Position numbers and translations under genes: made by a program | The notes under the pieces: generated by a model | The model's input: the letters and a program-made list of their open reading frames with translations, nothing else | Told to the model about the DNA's origin: nothing | The model's database searches: none | Assembly: GCF_002813375.1 (NCBI RefSeq) | Contig: NZ_PHUJ01000003.1 | Coordinates: 248,001-312,000, forward strand | Direction of reading: 5' to 3' | DNA: 64,000 bases | Origin: Pseudonocardia alni | Lineage (GTDB): Bacteria; Actinomycetota; Actinomycetes; Mycobacteriales; Pseudonocardiaceae | Shown: piece after piece, positions 16,845 through 24,437 of the stretch | How positions within the stretch are numbered: the first letter of the stretch is position 1 | Layout: each line of letters opens with the position of its first letter

Positions 16845-16980
16845 TGGATCACCGTGCGGGCGGGATCACCGTGCGGGCGGGATCACCGTGCGGGCGGGAT
16901 CACCGTGCGGGCGGGATCACCGTGCGGGCGGGATCACCGTGCGGGCGGGACCACCGTGCGGGCGGGACCACCGTGCGGGC
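16845..16980 (+). repeat. 17-bp tandem repeat array, eight copies
   Basis: Eight contiguous copies of GGGATCACCGTGCGGGC. Copy 1 starts with T instead of G; copies 2-6 are identical; copies 7 and 8 read GGGACCACC. A partial ninth copy (GGGACCGTGCGC) follows. There are no spacers, so this is a minisatellite-type array and not CRISPR. A unit of 17 is not a multiple of three. It ends 78 bp before the ATG of the acyl-CoA ligase gene, so copy number could affect its promoter. Confidence 0.95.
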
Positions 16981-17058
16981 GGGACCGTGCGCGGACGGCG
17001 GGTCACCGGGCGGGCGGGGGCGATTGCGTGCCCGGGCGCTGCCGGGGAGGCTCGGGGG

Positions 17059-18663
17059 ATGACCGACGAGGCTCCCGTCCCCGTCCACCCGGCGGGTGTC
17101 CCGGCCGACCTGGTGGACCTGTCCTACGAGCCGCTGACCCCCACGGCGTTCCTCGACCGGGCCGCGGCGGCGCACGGCGACCGGGTCGCGGTCGTCGACG
17201 GCGACCTGCGGTTCACCTACACCGAGTTCCGGGACCGCTGCCGGCGGCTGGCGGGCTCGCTCGCCGCGCTGCACGACGGGCGCCCGGTCGCGGTCCTCGT
17301 GCCGAACACCCACGTCGGGCTGGAGGCGGCGCACGCGGTCCCGTGGTCGGGGACGGCGCTGGTCGCGGTCAACACCCGGCTGTCGGCGGGCGAGGTCGCC
17401 TACATCCTGGAGCACTCCCACGCCTCGGTGCTGGTGGCCGACCCGGTGTTCGACGACCTCGTCGCCGAGGCCGTCGCCCGCCTCGACACCCCGCCGCACA
17501 CGGTGCGGGTCGGCCCGGACTACGAGCGCCTCGTCGAGGAGGGGGAGCCCACCGCGGTGCGGCCCGCCGACGAGCGCGGCCTGCTGTCGATCAACTACAC
17601 GTCCGGGACCACCGGGAACCCGAAGGGCGTGATGTACCACCACCGGGGCGCCTACCTGCAGGCGCTGGCGATGGTCGGCCACACCGGGCTGACCGCGTCG
17701 TCGGTGCACCTGTGGACGCTGCCGATGTTCCACTGCAACGGCTGGTGTTTCCCCTGGGCGGTCACCGCGGCCGCCGCCACCCACGTCTGCCTGCCGAAGG
17801 TGGAGCCGACCCGCATCTGGGAGCTCGTGCGCGAGCAGGGCGTCACCCACCTCAACGGCGCCCCCACCATGCTGTCGATGATCGCCTACGCGCCGGAGGC
17901 CGGGCCGGTGGGGACCCCGGTGGCCGTCGCGACCGGGGGAGCACCGCCGAGCCCGGCGATCCTGCGCCGGATGGCCGAGCTCGGGTTCGAGGTGACCCAC
18001 CTCTACGGGCTCACCGAGACCTTCGGCCCGGCGATGATCTGCGACTGGCGTCCGGAGTGGAACGACCTCGACGCCGACGCCCGGGCCCGGATGAAGGCCC
18101 GCCAGGGCGTCGGGAACATGATCGCCTGCGCCGTCCGGGTGATCGACGACGACGGCGCCGACGTCCCCGCCGACGGGGAGACGACCGGCCAGATCGCGTT
18201 GCGCGGCAACAACGTGATGCTCGGCTACCTCGACGACGAGCAGGCCACCCGTGACGCCGCGCCGGACGGCTGGTTCCGGACCGGCGACATCGGCGTCATG
18301 CACCCCGACGGCTACGTCGAGCTCCGTGACCGCTCGAAGGACGTGATCATCTCCGGTGGGGAGAACATCGCCAGCGTCGAGGTGGAACAGGCCATCGCCG
18401 ACCACCCGGCCGTGCTGGAGGTCGCGGTGATCGCCGTCCCCGACGAGCGGTGGGGCGAGGTCCCGGCCGCGTGGGTGACCCTGCGCGAGGGCGAGAGCGC
18501 CACCGAGGACGAGATCGTCGAGCACGTGCGCGGGCGACTGGCGCGGTTCAAGGCCCCCAAGCGGGTCACCTTCGCCGAGCTGCCGAAGACCTCCACCGGG
18601 AAGATCCAGAAGTTCGTGCTGCGCGAGGAGGCGTGGGCAGGGGAGGAACGCCGGATCCGCTAG
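17059..18663 (+). CDS. AMP-forming acyl-CoA ligase (long/medium-chain, AlkK/FadD-like)
   Basis: A 534-residue ANL enzyme. Motifs: NYTSGTTGNPKGVMYHHRGAY (about residues 178-198), LPMFHCNGWCFPW, ATGGAPPSP, HLYGLTETFGPA, GWFRTGDIGVMHPDGYVELRDRSKDVIISGGENI and the final STGKIQKFVLRE with the catalytic Lys. The MFHCNGWCFPW and YHHRGAY segments are typical of the AlkK-like medium-chain and DmdB-type ligases. The ATG at 17059 has GGGAGG 8 bases upstream. The tandem array lies just upstream. The frame stays open leftwards through the repeats, but this is not coding. Confidence 0.9.
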   Translation: MTDEAPVPVHPAGVPADLVDLSYEPLTPTAFLDRAAAAHGDRVAVVDGDLRFTYTEFRDRCRRLAGSLAALHDGRPVAVLVPNTHVGLEAAHAVPWSGTALVAVNTRLSAGEVAYILEHSHASVLVADPVFDDLVAEAVARLDTPPHTVRVGPDYERLVEEGEPTAVRPADERGLLSINYTSGTTGNPKGVMYHHRGAYLQALAMVGHTGLTASSVHLWTLPMFHCNGWCFPWAVTAAAATHVCLPKVEPTRIWELVREQGVTHLNGAPTMLSMIAYAPEAGPVGTPVAVATGGAPPSPAILRRMAELGFEVTHLYGLTETFGPAMICDWRPEWNDLDADARARMKARQGVGNMIACAVRVIDDDGADVPADGETTGQIALRGNNVMLGYLDDEQATRDAAPDGWFRTGDIGVMHPDGYVELRDRSKDVIISGGENIASVEVEQAIADHPAVLEVAVIAVPDERWGEVPAAWVTLREGESATEDEIVEHVRGRLARFKAPKRVTFAELPKTSTGKIQKFVLREEAWAGEERRIR

Positions 18664-18697
18664 CGGTGACGTGCCCCCGCGGGAGACGGCGACCAGG

Positions 18698-20428
18698 TCA
18701 GGGCGGGTCGGCCACCGGCGCGTCCCGCCGTACCAGCGACAGGGCCGTCTCATCGCCCATCGGCACCCGGTGGGCCCGGGGGTGGTGACCCGCCTCGGTC
18801 ACCACGAGGACCACGTGCGTGCCCGGCGCCACCCGGGCGCCGTCCACCGGGACGGCGAGCCGGCCGTCGGGTCCGGTCACCGCCCGGGCCAGCTCGGCGC
18901 CGCCGGCGTCGATCACCGTGCCGACCGCTCCGGCCAGCGGCCGCCCGCGGCCGTCCCGGACGATCCCGCGCACCACGGGTGGGACGCCGCGCATCCGACC
19001 GTCGGCGTGGGCGTCGACGGGGGAGCCGACCGCGGTGTCGGGATCCGCGGTGACCCGAGCCGGCCGTCGTTCGGCTGCGGCGAGCACGAGCGCGAGGAGC
19101 GCGGCGACGACCGCCGACCCCGCCAGGAGCACCCACCCGGCCCGGACCGAGCCGAACTCCGACGGCAGCCCGGTGGTGTGCACGCCGATCACCGAGACGA
19201 GCAGGGCCACGCCCAGCACGGACCCGACCTGGCGGGCGGTGTTGATCAGCGACGAACCCGAACCCCACTGCGGTGCGGGCAGCGCGGAACCGACCACGGA
19301 CGAGAGCGTGGGCAGGATCAGCCCGACGCCGAGCCCGGTGAGCAGCTGCCCGGGGAGCATGCCTGCGGCGTAGTCGGGCGTGAGGCCCAGGTGGGCCAGC
19401 CACCAGACGGGCCCGGCCGCGAAGGCGAGGGCCCCGAGTGCCGCCGTCGCACCGGTCCCGATCCGCGCCGACAGCCGACCGGCGAGCCTCGATACGACGA
19501 CCACGACCATCGGCCCCGGTGCGAGGGCCAGGCCCGCGAGCTGCGCCGTCCAGCCCCAGGTCCCGGTCAGGTAGAGCACGTTCACGACCAGCATCCCGGC
19601 GAACCCGCACGTGAAGGCCACCATCGTCAGCGCGGCGAACCCGACGGCCGGCACCCGGACGACGGCGAGGTCCAGGGCCGGGACGGCGTGCCGCCGCGAC
19701 CGCAGGACGACCGCGACCAGGCCGAGGACCGCGATCCCGCCGGCGGTGAGGACCTCCGCCGAGCGCCACCCGTGATCCGGAGCGCGGACCAGGGCGAAGG
19801 CGAGCGCGCCGATGCCCACGACCAGGGCCAGTGCGCCGAGCAGGTCGGGCATCCCGGTCGGTGCGACGTCCGGCTCGCGCAGTACCCGCGCCCCGGCCAG
19901 CAGCGCCGCGACCCCGACCGGGACGTTCACCAGGAACACCCAGTGCCACGACGCCTGCACGAGCAGCCCGCCCAGGGGTGGGCCCAGCGCCGCGGCGACC
20001 GCGCCGATCGAGGCCCACGCGCCGACGGCGCGGCTGCGGTGCTCGGCCGGGTACGCGGCGAGCAGCAGCGACAGCGAGGTGGGCATGACGAACGCCGCCC
20101 CCACGGCCTGCACCGCCCGCGCCGCCACCAGCAGCCACACGGTCGGCGCCACCGCGCACGCGACCGACGCGAGCGTGAACACGGCGAGCCCGGTCAGGAG
20201 GATCCGCTTGTGCCCGAAGCGGTCGCCGAGCCGCCCGGCGAGGGCGAGGAACGCCGCGAACACCACCGTGTAGCCGTTGAGGATCCACGACATCTGCCCG
20301 AGGTCGGTGCCGGGGAACGACGCGCGGATGTCGGGGAAGGCGATGTTGACGATGAACAGGTCGAGGCTGGACAGGAACGCCGCCGCCGACGTGATCAGCA
20401 GCACGGCACCGGGCCGGGGCGCGGTCAT
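18698..20428 (-). CDS. DHA2-type MFS efflux transporter with C-terminal carboxypeptidase-regulatory-like domain
   Basis: A 576-residue protein. Residues 1 to about 460 form a 14-segment EmrB/QacA-type drug/proton antiporter: SSLDLFIVNIAFPDIRASF (segment 1), RLGDRFGHKR (loop 2-3), and GPPLGGLL (antiporter motif C). A soluble C-terminal tail of about 90 residues (from about 485) reads VRGIVRDGRGRPLAGAVG, then TGPDGRLAVPVDG and HVVLVVTEAGHHP, a carboxypeptidase-regulatory-like beta-sandwich. This extra domain on an exporter is unusual. The ATG start is 17 bp from a TetR-type operator identical to that before the tetR gene, so it is very likely repressed by that TetR and induced by the drug it exports. 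Confidence 0.9.
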   Translation of the reverse strand: MTAPRPGAVLLITSAAAFLSSLDLFIVNIAFPDIRASFPGTDLGQMSWILNGYTVVFAAFLALAGRLGDRFGHKRILLTGLAVFTLASVACAVAPTVWLLVAARAVQAVGAAFVMPTSLSLLLAAYPAEHRSRAVGAWASIGAVAAALGPPLGGLLVQASWHWVFLVNVPVGVAALLAGARVLREPDVAPTGMPDLLGALALVVGIGALAFALVRAPDHGWRSAEVLTAGGIAVLGLVAVVLRSRRHAVPALDLAVVRVPAVGFAALTMVAFTCGFAGMLVVNVLYLTGTWGWTAQLAGLALAPGPMVVVVVSRLAGRLSARIGTGATAALGALAFAAGPVWWLAHLGLTPDYAAGMLPGQLLTGLGVGLILPTLSSVVGSALPAPQWGSGSSLINTARQVGSVLGVALLVSVIGVHTTGLPSEFGSVRAGWVLLAGSAVVAALLALVLAAAERRPARVTADPDTAVGSPVDAHADGRMRGVPPVVRGIVRDGRGRPLAGAVGTVIDAGGAELARAVTGPDGRLAVPVDGARVAPGTHVVLVVTEAGHHPRAHRVPMGDETALSLVRRDAPVADPP

Positions 20429-20444
20429 GGGTGTCCTCTCGTGA

Positions 20445-20460
20445 CGGACCGATCGGTCCG
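20445..20460. promoter_or_regulatory. TetR-type operator, copy 1 (before the MFS efflux gene)
   Basis: A perfect 16-bp palindrome, CGGACCGATCGGTCCG, 17 bp upstream of the efflux pump start codon. It is identical to the palindrome before the tetR gene and nearly identical to those before the tautomerase gene. Confidence 0.9.
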
Positions 20461-20504
20461 ACCCGGCGTACGGGCAGGTGGGACGGGTGCGACGGGTCGT
20501 GGGG

Positions 20505-21134
20505 TCAGGCCCCGACGAGGTGCCGGGTGAGCCGCACAGCGGTGTCGGCGCCGCGCCGGACGTCGGCCGGGTCGCGGTGGGCGGCCTGCATGAACAGCCC
20601 GTCGACGAGCAGGCAGAGCTCGTCGGCGAGCCGGCCGGGGTCGTCGGTCCCGAGCTCGCCGACCAGTCCGTCGATGATCGCCCGAACGTCCGCCAGGTGT
20701 TCCCGGGCCAGGACCGCGGGTGTGTCGGCCCCGGCGGCGGTGTCGGCGGCGTCGGTGGTACCCGCGGCGTCGTCGGCGGGGGTGTCGTCGGGGAACTCGA
20801 CGAGGTAGTTGCGGAAGGCGCAGCCGCGCGAGCCCGTGCGGGTCACCAGGTCGCCGAGCTCGCCGACCAGCGCGACCAGACGGGCGCGCGGGTCGTCGCC
20901 CGCCGCGTCGAGGGCCCGGTGGATCGCGTCAGCCCGGCGCTCGCGGACCCGGGCGAGGTAGCCCGCGACCAGGTCGTCCTTGGTGGTGAAGTGCTGGTAG
21001 AGCAGGTTCTTCCCGGTGCCCGCCTCGGTGATGATCCGGTTCATCCCGATCGCGCGGACCCCGTGCGCGTAGAACAGCCGCGACGCGGTCGCGAGGATGC
21101 GTTCCCGGGTGCCCGGGGCGGGCGTGCGAGCCAT
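20505..21134 (-). CDS. TetR family transcriptional regulator (of the efflux/tautomerase regulon)
   Basis: A 209-residue repressor. The N-terminal helix-turn-helix reads RERILATASRLFYAHGVRAIGMNRIITEAGTG, then LYQHFTTKDDLVAGYL (residues about 9-60). The C-terminal ligand domain includes GCAFRNYLVEFPDD and a low-complexity Asp/Ala stretch. The ATG at 21134 is used; the frame upstream crosses its own operator and is not coding. A perfect 16-bp palindrome lies 14 bp upstream, implying autoregulation, and the same sequence controls the pump and the tautomerase. The ligand is unknown. Confidence 0.9.
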   Translation of the reverse strand: MARTPAPGTRERILATASRLFYAHGVRAIGMNRIITEAGTGKNLLYQHFTTKDDLVAGYLARVRERRADAIHRALDAAGDDPRARLVALVGELGDLVTRTGSRGCAFRNYLVEFPDDTPADDAAGTTDAADTAAGADTPAVLAREHLADVRAIIDGLVGELGTDDPGRLADELCLLVDGLFMQAAHRDPADVRRGADTAVRLTRHLVGA

Positions 21135-21147
21135 CCGGGCATGGTAG

Positions 21148-21163
21148 CGGACCGATCGGTCCG
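21148..21163. promoter_or_regulatory. TetR-type operator, copy 2 (before tetR)
   Basis: CGGACCGATCGGTCCG, identical to the copy before the efflux pump, 14 bp upstream of the tetR ATG. This supports autoregulation. Confidence 0.9.
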
Positions 21164-21211
21164 AGCGTGCTGCCGTGCCGGGGGTGGCTGGTCCCGGCCC
21201 CGGAGCCGGCA

Positions 21212-21652
21212 TCAGGGCCGGCTCGCGGCGGCGCCGTCGAGGGGGACCGGCGCGCCGCGCTCGGCCCACAGGCGCTCGCCCGGGGTCCCGGGGCCCGGTG
21301 GGCGCAGCCCCTGGATGAGCCAGAGGTCACGGGAGGTCTCGTCGACGTGGAGCTCCCAGTCCAGGGACCGCTCGGCCATGAAGGGGGTCAGCAGGTCGCC
21401 GACCCGATCGACCAGGCGGTCGCGTGCGGACGCGTCGGGCAGGGTCCGGGCGATGTGGTCCACCTGGATCCGCACGAACCGCTCCCGGGGTGCCCCGCCG
21501 ATGAACAGCGCGCCGGGCGCGGCCGACTGGTACACGACGCCGACGTAGAACGGCGGCAGCATCGGGTAGATCCCCGTGATGCCCTCGGCCAGGGTACGGC
21601 GGTCGTCGGGGCCGAGGCAGTCTGCGCTGTGGTGGACGGTCCAGAGGGGCAT
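21212..21652 (-). CDS. Tautomerase family protein (cis-CaaD/MSAD-like fold)
   Basis: A 146-residue protein that starts MPLWTVHHSADCL, leaving Pro-1 after Met removal; this is the catalytic base in the tautomerase superfamily. RRTLAEGITGIYPMLPPFYVGVVYQ and the later RERFVRIQVDHIAR with Asp/Arg-rich helices match the longer, fused-subunit tautomerase_3 type. Such enzymes tautomerise or hydrolytically dehalogenate unsaturated acids. Two overlapping TetR operator-like sites lie 40 bp upstream, so it belongs to the regulon with the efflux pump and may chemically modify the same inducer. Confidence 0.8.
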   Translation of the reverse strand: MPLWTVHHSADCLGPDDRRTLAEGITGIYPMLPPFYVGVVYQSAAPGALFIGGAPRERFVRIQVDHIARTLPDASARDRLVDRVGDLLTPFMAERSLDWELHVDETSRDLWLIQGLRPPGPGTPGERLWAERGAPVPLDGAAASRP

Positions 21653-21691
21653 GGGGCGCCTTCCGTCGGTGCCGGGTCGGGTCGACGATAG

Positions 21692-21722
21692 CGGACCGAT
21701 CAGTCCCGGACCAAGCGGTCCG
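21692..21722. promoter_or_regulatory. Tandem TetR-type operators, copy 3 (before the tautomerase gene)
   Basis: Two overlapping sites share base 21707. CGGACCGATCAGTCCC (21692-21707) differs from the perfect operator at two positions; CGGACCAAGCGGTCCG (21707-21722) keeps both arms (CGGACC and GGTCCG) with a changed centre. They lie 40 bp upstream of the tautomerase ATG at 21652. Centre spacing is 15 bp, which could allow cooperative binding of two dimers. Confidence 0.75.
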
Positions 21723-21778
21723 ATTCGTGCGGAGGCGTCCCCGGCGGGCGGTCCACCGGGAGACCGGGGGAGGGGCGG

Positions 21779-23107
21779 TCAGGACAGCGCGCTCAGCGAG
21801 CGCCACTCGTCCCAGGGGATCGTCCAGTCGTAGAGGTCGCCGTCGCGGGCGGTCAGCGGCTGCGAGCTGCCGGTCACCTCGACCGGGTCGCCGAACACGG
21901 CGCCCGCGAAGAACTCCTTCGCGTCACGGGTGGAGAGGTTGATGCAGCCGTGACTGACGTTGCGGTTGCCCTGCGCCCACGACGACGCGGGGTTGGCGTG
22001 GATGAACTCGCCGTTGTTGGAGATCCGGACCGCCCAGAACTGGGGTTCGTCGACGTAGCCGTAGTCGGGGTTGCTCATCAGCACCTTCTCCGACCTGGCC
22101 ATGACCACATGGATGCCGGAGCGGGTCACCCGGCGCGGGTCGGACTCCAGGCCGTAGGAGGCGTCGTAGCGGGCGACCTCCGTGCCGTCGCGGACGACGA
22201 CGATCGCGTGGCTGCGGGTGTCGGCCTTCACGATCTGGCTGCGTCCCACGGTGAAGGCCCGGTCCAGGTCCTCCGTCATGAAGGTGCCGTCGCCCAGGTC
22301 GAGCCCGCGCAGCGCGCCCCGCACGCGGACCTGCGTGTGCGCGGGCCAGTAGGCCTTCGGCCGGTAGTGCACCCGCGAGCCCTCGGCGGTGTCGGGCAGC
22401 CACGCCCAGGCGCCCTCGACCTTCCGCGACGCGGTGACGCTCAGCGCCCGCTCGACGGTGGCCTTCGCGGCGTCGGGGAGCTTCTCGCCGAAGGTGAGCA
22501 CGACCGGGGCGCCGATGCCGACCTCGCCGCCGTCGCGGATGTTCATGGTGGCGTCGACGGTGTCGTCGGGGTCGACGGTGGTGAACGGGGCCGGGGGCAC
22601 CGGGCGCCGGTCCTGCGGGCCCAGCACCCAGCTGCCCGACCAGTGGTAGGTGGTGGCGAGGTCCAGCGGCTCGGTGGCGGTCCAGCTGCGGCCGTCGGGG
22701 GACAGGGTGCCCGCGACGGTGACCGGCCCGTCGTCGCCGTCGGCGGTGAGTGCGACGCCGTCGAGGGTCCCGGTGCTGACCTCGGTGCGGACCGGGCTGC
22801 GCGGGGCGACCGGGGCACCGCCGGCCGGGACGCTGGTGAGGACCTCGGGGACGGGGGGTGCGGGCGGCACGGCCGGGGCCGGACGGAGGCGGTCGACGGC
22901 ACCGGCGAGGTTGCGGGCCAGCGAGTCGACGCCGCCGCCGACGGTGTCGCCGATCCGGCCGCCCGCCATCGCGGCGGTCCCGCCCGCGAGCAGGACCACC
23001 AGTGCGACCAGCGAGGTCGCGAGCACCGCCCAGGTGCGGCGGTGCACCGAGCGTCGCCGCCGGCGTGGGGTGTGGCGCCCACGCGAGTGCTCCCAGGACC
23101 TCGACAT
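21779..23107 (-). CDS. L,D-transpeptidase (LdtMt2-type, Ig-like domains plus YkuD)
   Basis: A 442-residue membrane-anchored cell-wall enzyme that makes 3-3 cross-links in peptidoglycan. There is one N-terminal membrane segment (about residues 29-47), a Pro-rich linker, Ig-like domains (about 90-320) and the YkuD catalytic domain (about 325-430) with the active motif VSHGCINLS, catalytic Cys included, and an upstream His in GEFIHANP. The overall plan is that of mycobacterial LdtMt2. The start is uncertain: ATGs at 23107, 23119 and 23128 are all in frame; 23107 is used. Divergent from the aminotransferase-like gene. Confidence 0.85.
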   Translation of the reverse strand: MSRSWEHSRGRHTPRRRRRSVHRRTWAVLATSLVALVVLLAGGTAAMAGGRIGDTVGGGVDSLARNLAGAVDRLRPAPAVPPAPPVPEVLTSVPAGGAPVAPRSPVRTEVSTGTLDGVALTADGDDGPVTVAGTLSPDGRSWTATEPLDLATTYHWSGSWVLGPQDRRPVPPAPFTTVDPDDTVDATMNIRDGGEVGIGAPVVLTFGEKLPDAAKATVERALSVTASRKVEGAWAWLPDTAEGSRVHYRPKAYWPAHTQVRVRGALRGLDLGDGTFMTEDLDRAFTVGRSQIVKADTRSHAIVVVRDGTEVARYDASYGLESDPRRVTRSGIHVVMARSEKVLMSNPDYGYVDEPQFWAVRISNNGEFIHANPASSWAQGNRNVSHGCINLSTRDAKEFFAGAVFGDPVEVTGSSQPLTARDGDLYDWTIPWDEWRSLSALS

Positions 23108-23214
23108 GCCGAGGATCATGGCTCGCATGTCACCCACACGGGCGGTGCGACACCCCGACGACATGTGATCGTTGCCCGGGCGCGTCCGCGGCGGCGGCGT
23201 GACAGGGTTCCGCC

Positions 23215-24414
23215 ATGAGCTACGACGTCGCCGCCGTCCGCAGCCGTTTCCCCGCCCTGCGCGCCGGGATCGCCCACTTCGACGGGCCCGGCGGCTCCCA
23301 GGTCCCCGACTCCGTCGCCGGGGCGGTGGCCGCCGCCATGACCTCCCCGCTGGCCAACCGCGGGACGGTCACCAGCGGTGAGCGCGCCGCCGACGCGATC
23401 GTGCTCGGCGCCCGCGCCGCGACGGCCGACCTGCTCGGCGCGGACCCGCGCGGGATCGTGTTCGGGCGCAGCATGACCGCGCTGACCTTCGACCTCGCCC
23501 GCACGCTGGCCGCGACCTGGTCGCCGGGCGACGAGATCGTCGTGACCAGCCTCGACCACGACGCGAACATCCGCCCCTGGGTGGGGGCCGCGCAGGCGGC
23601 CGGGGTGACGGTCCGGTGGCTCGACTTCGACCCCGCCACCACCGAGCTCGACGACGTGACGCCGCTGCTGTCCGACCGCACCCGGCTCGTCGCGGTGACC
23701 GGGGCGTCGAACCTGGTCGGGACCCGCCCCGACCTGCCCGCGATCGCCGCAGCCGTGCACGCCGCCGGGGCGCTGTTCATGGTCGACGGCGTGCACCTGA
23801 CCGCGCATGCTCCGATCGACCTCGCCGCGACCGGCGCCGACTTCTACGCCTGCTCGCCCTACAAGTTCCTCGGCCCGCACTGCGGGGTGCTCGCCGCCGA
23901 CCCGGCGCTGCTGGAGACCCTGCGCCCGGCGAAGCTGGCACCGTCGAGCGACGCGGTGCCCGAGCGCTTCGAGCTCGGCACCCTGCCCTACGAGCTGCTC
24001 GCCGGGACCACCGCCGCCGTCGAGTTCCTCGCCGCGCTGGACCCGTCGGCGACCGGGGACCGCCGGGCGCGGCTGCAGGCGTCGATGGCCGCGGTGGAGG
24101 AGCACGAGCGGCCGCTGCGCGAGCGCATCGAGACCCACCTCGCCGCCCTGCCCGGGGTCACGGTGCGCTCCCGGGCGGCCCGGCGGACCCCGACCCTGCT
24201 GGTGACCTTCGACGACCGCGACGCCGCCGACGCCTACCGGCACCTGGCGGAGCGACGGATCGCGGCGCCCGCCTCGTCGTTCTACGCGCTCGAGTGCTCG
24301 CGGCGGCTCGGCCTGGGGGACACCGGATCCCTGCGGATCGGGCTGGCCTGCTACACCGACGACGCCGACGTCGACCGGCTCCTGGACGGGCTCTCCGACT
24401 TCGTCGGGGCCTGA
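23215..24414 (+). CDS. Class V aminotransferase / cysteine desulfurase-like protein
   Basis: A 399-residue PLP enzyme of fold type I. Motifs: HFDGPGGSQVPDSVAGAV, FGRSMTALTFDLARTL, DHDANIRPW, MVDGVHLTAHAPIDL (PLP Asp) and SPYKFLGPHCGVL with the Schiff-base Lys at about 221. It belongs to the cysteine desulfurase-like group; a mobile-loop Cys that true SufS/IscS needs is not obvious (one candidate is ALECSRR near the end). Members release sulfur or act on related beta-substituted amino acids; Moco sulfurase N-domains are distant relatives. Just 23 bp before the ABC transporter operon on the same strand. Confidence 0.8.
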   Translation: MSYDVAAVRSRFPALRAGIAHFDGPGGSQVPDSVAGAVAAAMTSPLANRGTVTSGERAADAIVLGARAATADLLGADPRGIVFGRSMTALTFDLARTLAATWSPGDEIVVTSLDHDANIRPWVGAAQAAGVTVRWLDFDPATTELDDVTPLLSDRTRLVAVTGASNLVGTRPDLPAIAAAVHAAGALFMVDGVHLTAHAPIDLAATGADFYACSPYKFLGPHCGVLAADPALLETLRPAKLAPSSDAVPERFELGTLPYELLAGTTAAVEFLAALDPSATGDRRARLQASMAAVEEHERPLRERIETHLAALPGVTVRSRAARRTPTLLVTFDDRDAADAYRHLAERRIAAPASSFYALECSRRLGLGDTGSLRIGLACYTDDADVDRLLDGLSDFVGA

Positions 24415-24416
24415 TC

Positions 24417-24426
24417 CACATATGTG
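24417..24426. promoter_or_regulatory. 10-bp palindrome before the ABC transporter operon
   Basis: CACATATGTG is a perfect palindrome in the 23-bp gap between the aminotransferase-like stop and the GTG of the binding protein. It is unusually AT-rich for this DNA. A regulatory role is only a suggestion. Confidence 0.35.
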
Positions 24427-24437
24427 AGACTGTTCAG

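Larger units (their letters stand above)
16598..17058. other. 461-bp divergent intergenic region with palindrome and tandem array
   Basis: This gap lies between the divergent acyl-CoA dehydrogenase and acyl-CoA ligase genes. The left part (16670-16780) is a run of GCCGGTGGTCGACGG-like short imperfect repeats. It then has a 26-bp perfect palindrome and an eight-copy 17-bp array, each listed separately. Frames run open through the repeats on both strands only because the repeat has no stop codon; I see no gene here. Promoters for both flanking genes must lie in it, but I cannot place them. Confidence 0.7.

Noticed and set aside
16845-16980. CRISPR array
   Set aside because: The 17-bp units are contiguous with no spacers, and no cas genes are present; it is a tandem repeat.
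16777-17058. N-terminal extension of the acyl-CoA ligase through the 17-bp repeats
   Set aside because: The frame is open only because the repeat lacks stops; the family N-terminus and Shine-Dalgarno fit the ATG at 17059.
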